From: Pseudomonadota bacterium
Lineage (GTDB): Bacteria > Pseudomonadota > Alphaproteobacteria > Rhodospirillales > 2-02-FULL-58-16
Reading direction: 5' to 3'
Assembly: GCA_022560215.1 (NCBI GenBank)
Contig: JADFTO010000023.1
Location: 1 to 17,400 of the forward strand
Length of the DNA stretch: 17,400 bases
The position numbers and the translations under genes are program-made. Every line of letters starts with the position of its first letter. Position 1 is the first letter of the stretch. The notes below the pieces were generated by a model. It was not told the DNA's origin. It was given only the letters and a program-made list of their open reading frames with translations, and searched no databases. This document shows, piece after piece, positions 13,646-17,400 of the stretch.

Positions 13646-15796
13646 TCAGGGGTCTTTCCTGCCGTAGCCGGGGGAAAAGGGGAGAGTGAGGCCGAACAGG
13701 CGCCGGAGCGAGGGGCCGTCGGGGGCGGTGGCCTTGGTCACGCCGCCGCCCGGCGGGTCGGTCCCGTCGCGGATCAAAATCCGGCCCTCCTCGATCCCGA
13801 TGGCGCGATAGAGCGGCCGGCCGAAGCCCCCGTGGACGCCGAGGAAGCCCGTAACGTCGAAACGCAGGCAGCGCGCCGGCGCCTCCCACTCCAGCCGGAA
13901 AAGGCCCTGGTCCAGGGGCGCCGGTTCGTCCTTGCCGAGACGGGGCGCGGCATGGGCCTTCACCGAGCGGTAGGCGTTCCGCAAATCCGCGTCAGCGGTG
14001 TAGACGTAGGACCCCGGGTCGGCCAGCCAGTCCTCCCCGTCGATGTTGAGCTCGACCGCCAACTGGTCGTTGTGGGCGTGCGCGCCCCGGCGGACGGGGC
14101 CGCAGCGGATGGAGAGAAAAAAACGCGGGCCCCGCCAGATGTAGAGCCCGAAGTCCGGGTAGGCCGCCGCCTTGAGGCCGGCCGTGACGGCCGGGTCCGG
14201 GAGCTCGATCGCGATCTCCCGGCTCGGCGCGGGAACGTCCGTTTCCCCGCCCTCGATGCGCCTGGCCTCGGCCGGGGGGGCATGGCGATCCTTGAGGCCG
14301 CTCTCGAACCCGCGCCCGCCCGCGAGCCCCGAAACCAGGACCCCATCCAGGCGGGCGCCCGCGAAATCCGAGAAGTCCCGGCGTTCGACCAGGCCGCCGA
14401 CGGCGGCGACCAGGCCCCGGTGATCCAGGGTATCCGTGGCCTCGGGCCTGAAGAAGCGGCCGTCGTCCGTGTCCCCGATCTGGACCACCCGGCCGTTGGG
14501 CTTGGTCGCGTGCATGGTGAATTCGGCCATGCGCTCCAGGCGCCGGAAATGCGACGGCGGGAAAGGGGAGACCCCGCCCCGCGGCAGGGGGTGGCTTTCA
14601 ACCGGCCCCGGCGGCAGGGGAGGGCGGTGGCGCCAGCGCCGATGATCGTACTCGGAAAGGGCCGCGGATCTGTCCTCCGGCAGGCCCAGGACCAGGGCGG
14701 TGGCGTAGGCCGCCATCTCCGCCGACAGCCTGTGGTAATTGGTGGAGGCCTCGAAATTGGCGCCGTCATCGCCGAACTGGCGCTCCACTTCGGAGATCAA
14801 CCGGCGGACGCAGAAAGCCAGCCAGCAGTCGGTCTCGGGAGTCCGGGGCAGGGCGGCGGCCGTGAACAGGAGCCCCGCGATATTGGCCAGATAATGGTTG
14901 CCGCCGCGCCGCCATTCCAGGTTGCCCGCGATGTGGCGGCCGTGAGCCTTCACCGTGGCCGCGAACTCGGCCCTGAAGGCGTCGTCGAATTCGCACCCAT
15001 GGCGGCGGAAGAGGCCGAAGGCCAGGACCAGGTTGGCCGAGCGGATGGCCACGTCCATGGTGCAGGCCCAGTTGACGCCGAAGCGGGGCGGGTTGGCGGC
15101 GGTGAAATCGAGCACCTGGTTCCGGAACTCGCCCGCGTAGGCCCCGGGCGCCTCGAAGCCGTCCGATCCGGCCAGGATGAAGCCCCAGGCGAGATGGACC
15201 AGGTGCTGCATGCGGGCCAGTTCCCACGGCACCTTCACGTCGATGCCCGGTTTGTGTCCGAGCCTGATGGTGCCTGAGCCGGTCCCTTCGGACCAGCGGT
15301 GGCCGGACTTGAAATCCAGCTGCCAGTCGATGGGCCTGTAGGCGGCATCGACGAGGGCGCGGATGGCGCGCGCCCGCGCCCTGTTGCCGGGGTTAAGCAG
15401 GGTGGCCAGGTCCCCGGGCGCGGGGTGGCCGGGATAGGCGCTGCCCTCGAACCCCTCGCAGGTCATGCCGTATTCGACCACCACCGGGCCGGAGCCCAGC
15501 AGGTCGAATCGGTGCTCGATGGCGTTCCGGCTCGCATCGGCGACCGCGACCGGGTCGAGCGATCGGGCCGGAATCTCGGGCCACGGATCGGTGAGGACAG
15601 TCTCCGGGTGCGAAGGCTCAAACGTGCACCGCCAATGGTCCCGGGCCCGGCCCCCATAGCCCTTGACCAAGCGCCCGGCCAGCCTCAAGCCCTCGGCCGC
15701 CGCCACCCGGGGCGGCAGGTTGCGGGCGATTTTCAGGGCCTGGTTCGGGGTCATGCTGTTTGCTTTCGGCGTCCCTGCCACGCCGGGGGTTCCCAT
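13646..15796 (-). CDS. Heparinase II/III family protein (polysaccharide lyase-like)
   Basis: A 716-residue protein with the two-part plan of the family: an N-terminal alpha-helical toroid (about 20-400) and a C-terminal beta-sandwich (about 430-716). Visible blocks are NWACTMDVAIRSANLVLAF, GNHYLANIAGLLF, the signature FGDDGANFEASTNYHRL (about 343-359), AHAHNDQLAVEL near 572-583, and DWLADPGSYVYTADADLRNAYRS. Such proteins cleave acidic polysaccharides by beta-elimination. The members paired with AsnB and bi-domain oxidoreductases probably trim or edit an exported polymer. No clear signal peptide is seen. The start is ATG 15796, with a weak CCAGG upstream. ATG 15754 (MTPNQALKIARNLPP) fits the conserved N-terminus at least as well but lacks a ribosome site. 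It is divergent from asnB. Confidence 0.9.
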   Translation of the reverse strand: MGTPGVAGTPKANSMTPNQALKIARNLPPRVAAAEGLRLAGRLVKGYGGRARDHWRCTFEPSHPETVLTDPWPEIPARSLDPVAVADASRNAIEHRFDLLGSGPVVVEYGMTCEGFEGSAYPGHPAPGDLATLLNPGNRARARAIRALVDAAYRPIDWQLDFKSGHRWSEGTGSGTIRLGHKPGIDVKVPWELARMQHLVHLAWGFILAGSDGFEAPGAYAGEFRNQVLDFTAANPPRFGVNWACTMDVAIRSANLVLAFGLFRRHGCEFDDAFRAEFAATVKAHGRHIAGNLEWRRGGNHYLANIAGLLFTAAALPRTPETDCWLAFCVRRLISEVERQFGDDGANFEASTNYHRLSAEMAAYATALVLGLPEDRSAALSEYDHRRWRHRPPLPPGPVESHPLPRGGVSPFPPSHFRRLERMAEFTMHATKPNGRVVQIGDTDDGRFFRPEATDTLDHRGLVAAVGGLVERRDFSDFAGARLDGVLVSGLAGGRGFESGLKDRHAPPAEARRIEGGETDVPAPSREIAIELPDPAVTAGLKAAAYPDFGLYIWRGPRFFLSIRCGPVRRGAHAHNDQLAVELNIDGEDWLADPGSYVYTADADLRNAYRSVKAHAAPRLGKDEPAPLDQGLFRLEWEAPARCLRFDVTGFLGVHGGFGRPLYRAIGIEEGRILIRDGTDPPGGGVTKATAPDGPSLRRLFGLTLPFSPGYGRKDP

Positions 15797-15821
15797 GGAC
15801 GCCTGGCTCCGGGCGGGCCGT

Positions 15822-15848
15822 TTGTCGTTGGATGGCGGACTCTAATAT
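15822..15848 (+). promoter_or_regulatory. Possible promoter upstream of asnB
   Basis: TTGTCG (15822-15827) and TAATAT (15843-15848) flank a 15-base spacer in the divergent region. The -10 is strong, but the spacer is two bases shorter than ideal. It would put the transcript start near 15855, about 30 bases before the asnB start codon. Confidence 0.35.
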
Positions 15849-15886
15849 GTTCCTATCGCCAGCGAAAATGGAACCGGTAACATGAC

Positions 15887-17400
15887 ATGTGCGGCATAGC
15901 CGGCATCTTGCGCCTGCAGGGCTTCGCCGGGGGCGGGCGGCCGGACGCCCTGCTCCGGGCCATGGCCGGCAGCATGGCCCACCGGGGGCCGGACGGGGAA
16001 GGCATCTGGGTGTCCGACGACGGCCGGGCGGGGCTGGCCCACCGGCGGCTGGCCATCGTCGATCTCAGCGACGCCGCCGGCCAGCCCATGTCGAACGAGG
16101 ACGGCACGGTCTGGGTCACCTTCAACGGCGAGATCTACAACCACCTGGACCTGCGCCGGGGGCTGGAATCGCGCGGCCACCGTTTCAAGACCGACCACGC
16201 CGACACCGAGGTCCTGGTCCACGGCTACGAGGAATGGGGACTGGAGGGCCTGGCCGAACGCCTGGACGGGATGTTCGCCTTCGGCCTCTGGGACGAGGGC
16301 CGGGGCGTCCTCTCCCTGGTCCGCGACCGGGTCGGCGTCAAGCCGGTCTATTTCACCAGGTATCCCGGCGCCTTCCTGTTCGCGTCCGAGATCAAGGCCC
16401 TGTTCAACGATCCCGGCGTGCCCCGGGACCTGGACGAGGCGGCCCTCAACCACTACCTGAGCTTCATGGTGGCGCCGGCGCCGCTGACCATGTTCAAGGG
16501 CGTCTTCAAGCTGCCCGCCGGCCACCTGTTGGAAATCGACCGCGCCGGGCGCATGGAGGCCAGGCGCTACTGGAACGCCGTTCCCGGCCGGGGCGTGGAC
16601 TCAGGTGCCTTGGCCGGGCTCGAAGGCGCGGAGCGTGGGCGCTTTTACGCCGCCGGCATCCGCCGGCGCCTGGAAAAGGCCATCGAGAAGCGCATGATGG
16701 CGGACGTGCCCTTCGGGGTGTTCCTGTCCGGCGGCATCGATTCGTCGGCCAACGTGGCCCTGATGAGCCGGCTCATGGACCGCCCCGTCGAGACCTTCAC
16801 CGTCGGCTTCAAGGACCATCCCCGTCTCAACGAGCTGGACTACGCGGCCCGGGTCGCCCGCGAATTCTCCACCAACCACCACGAAGTCCTGATCGACGAA
16901 GGCGACATGATGGGCTACCTGGACGACCTGGTGCACCATCAGGACGAGCCGTTGGCCGATTGGGTGTGCATCCCGCTTTATTTCGTCTCCAAGCTGGCGA
17001 GCGAATCCGGCGTCAAGGTGGTGCAGGTGGGGGAGGGCTCGGACGAGCAGTTCTGCGGCTACGACAGCTACATGACCTACTTGCGCACCTACCGGTCCTT
17101 CTGGCGGCCCTACATGCGCATGGTCCCCGGCTTCCTGCGCCGGGCCGTAGGATTCGCGGCCCGGGCGGCGGCGGGGCTCGGCCCCGTCTTCGAGCGCCCG
17201 GCCGAGGTCCTGATCCGGGCGGGACGGGGCCGCGAGCTGTTCTGGAGCGGCGCCAACGCCTTCTGGACCGTGCACAAGGACCGCCTGGCGGGCGAGAGGC
17301 CGCTCGGCGGCGGCGGCTCCCTCGAGGCGCTGGCGGCGGCGGGGCTTGATGTGGCCGGCCTCGACGAGGCCGACAGCGGCGCCGTGATCGACGGCTTCAT
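15887..17400 (+). CDS. asnB: Asparagine synthase (glutamine-hydrolysing), 3' end outside window
   Basis: Transfers the amide nitrogen of glutamine to aspartate, or in polysaccharide loci perhaps to a sugar carboxylate, with ATP. The class II amidotransferase domain begins MCGIAGILRLQ, where Cys2 becomes the N-terminal nucleophile, then HRGPDGEG (32-39), RLAIVDLS, NGEIYN (80-85) and DTEVLVHGYEEWG. The synthetase domain has the pyrophosphate loop LSGGIDSS near 280-287 and QVGEGSDEQFCGYDSY. The window contains 504 codons of a protein expected to be about 600-650 residues. The start is set by the obligatory Met-Cys-Gly. A five-codon reading frame (15868-15885) ends one base before it. Its divergent heparinase-family neighbour and the bi-domain oxidoreductase place it in a polysaccharide context. 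Confidence 0.93.
   Translation, partial: MCGIAGILRLQGFAGGGRPDALLRAMAGSMAHRGPDGEGIWVSDDGRAGLAHRRLAIVDLSDAAGQPMSNEDGTVWVTFNGEIYNHLDLRRGLESRGHRFKTDHADTEVLVHGYEEWGLEGLAERLDGMFAFGLWDEGRGVLSLVRDRVGVKPVYFTRYPGAFLFASEIKALFNDPGVPRDLDEAALNHYLSFMVAPAPLTMFKGVFKLPAGHLLEIDRAGRMEARRYWNAVPGRGVDSGALAGLEGAERGRFYAAGIRRRLEKAIEKRMMADVPFGVFLSGGIDSSANVALMSRLMDRPVETFTVGFKDHPRLNELDYAARVAREFSTNHHEVLIDEGDMMGYLDDLVHHQDEPLADWVCIPLYFVSKLASESGVKVVQVGEGSDEQFCGYDSYMTYLRTYRSFWRPYMRMVPGFLRRAVGFAARAAAGLGPVFERPAEVLIRAGRGRELFWSGANAFWTVHKDRLAGERPLGGGGSLEALAAAGLDVAGLDEADSGAVIDGF

Noticed and set aside
13832..15277. Long plus-strand open frame (481 codons) opposite the heparinase-family gene
   Set aside because: The low-complexity Arg/Gly/Ala-rich product is a shadow of the minus-strand gene.
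15889..17349. Plus-strand frame of 486 codons overlapping asnB in another phase
   Set aside because: The asnB frame carries all amidotransferase and synthetase motifs; the overlapping frame is Arg/Pro/Gly-rich with none.

Overview
The window is about two-thirds G+C, with dense, mostly short-spaced bacterial genes. The family mix points to an alphaproteobacterium, probably Rhodospirillales-like: isocitrate lyase, bactofilin, a FAS1-like/mesaconyl-CoA-type hydratase, a bi-domain polysaccharide oxidoreductase with heparinase and AsnB neighbours, DUF427, CspA, and a small MPRKPNYRFER protein. This is inferred from gene content, since no rRNA or marker gene is present. I see no tRNA, rRNA, CRISPR array, insertion sequence or phage gene.

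Layout. (1) 1-2250, plus strand: the 3' end of isocitrate lyase (aceA), an unknown 84-aa protein, an ABM-fold protein, a bactofilin, and an in-frame remnant that looks like the C-terminus of a polar amino-acid ABC permease. (2) 2264-6698: an IolG-like dehydrogenase (minus) divergent from an orphan periplasmic iron-type substrate-binding protein (plus), which converges on a minus-strand operon of carboxymuconolactone decarboxylase-family protein, 3-hydroxyisobutyrate dehydrogenase-family protein and inositol monophosphatase-family protein. The substrate-binding gene has a leader that can fold in two mutually exclusive ways, one hiding its ribosome binding site. (3) 6799-8842: an acyl-CoA dehydrogenase and a CoA-ester hydratase one base apart, ending in a T-rich terminator. 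The hydratase frame is broken by an in-frame TAA at codon 37. (4) 8997-11129: a bi-domain oxidoreductase (MDR domain plus Gfo/Idh/MocA domain) with its own good promoter. (5) 11149-13565: DUF427 protein, an SDR-fold protein lacking most canonical catalytic residues, a small helical protein, a 426-bp control region, then cspA and a 52-aa basic protein. (6) 13646-17400: a heparinase II/III-family protein (minus) divergent from a glutamine-dependent asparagine synthase (plus, runs off the end).

Working together: the bi-domain oxidoreductase, heparinase-family protein and asparagine synthase are known companions in extracellular polysaccharide loci, so the right half is probably the edge of such a locus, here split by about 2.5 kb of unrelated genes. 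The acyl-CoA dehydrogenase/hydratase pair looks like a short- or branched-chain acyl-CoA or dicarboxylyl-CoA module. Isocitrate lyase supplies the glyoxylate shunt. The cluster around the orphan binding protein may serve uptake and breakdown of a polyol or organic acid, but its substrate cannot be read from sequence.

I did not find a complete, clearly new multi-gene system. The best leads are the switch-like leader at 3405-3483, the interrupted hydratase, the permease remnant in frame with the bactofilin, the non-canonical SDR with its repeat-rich upstream region, and the cspA-linked small basic protein.
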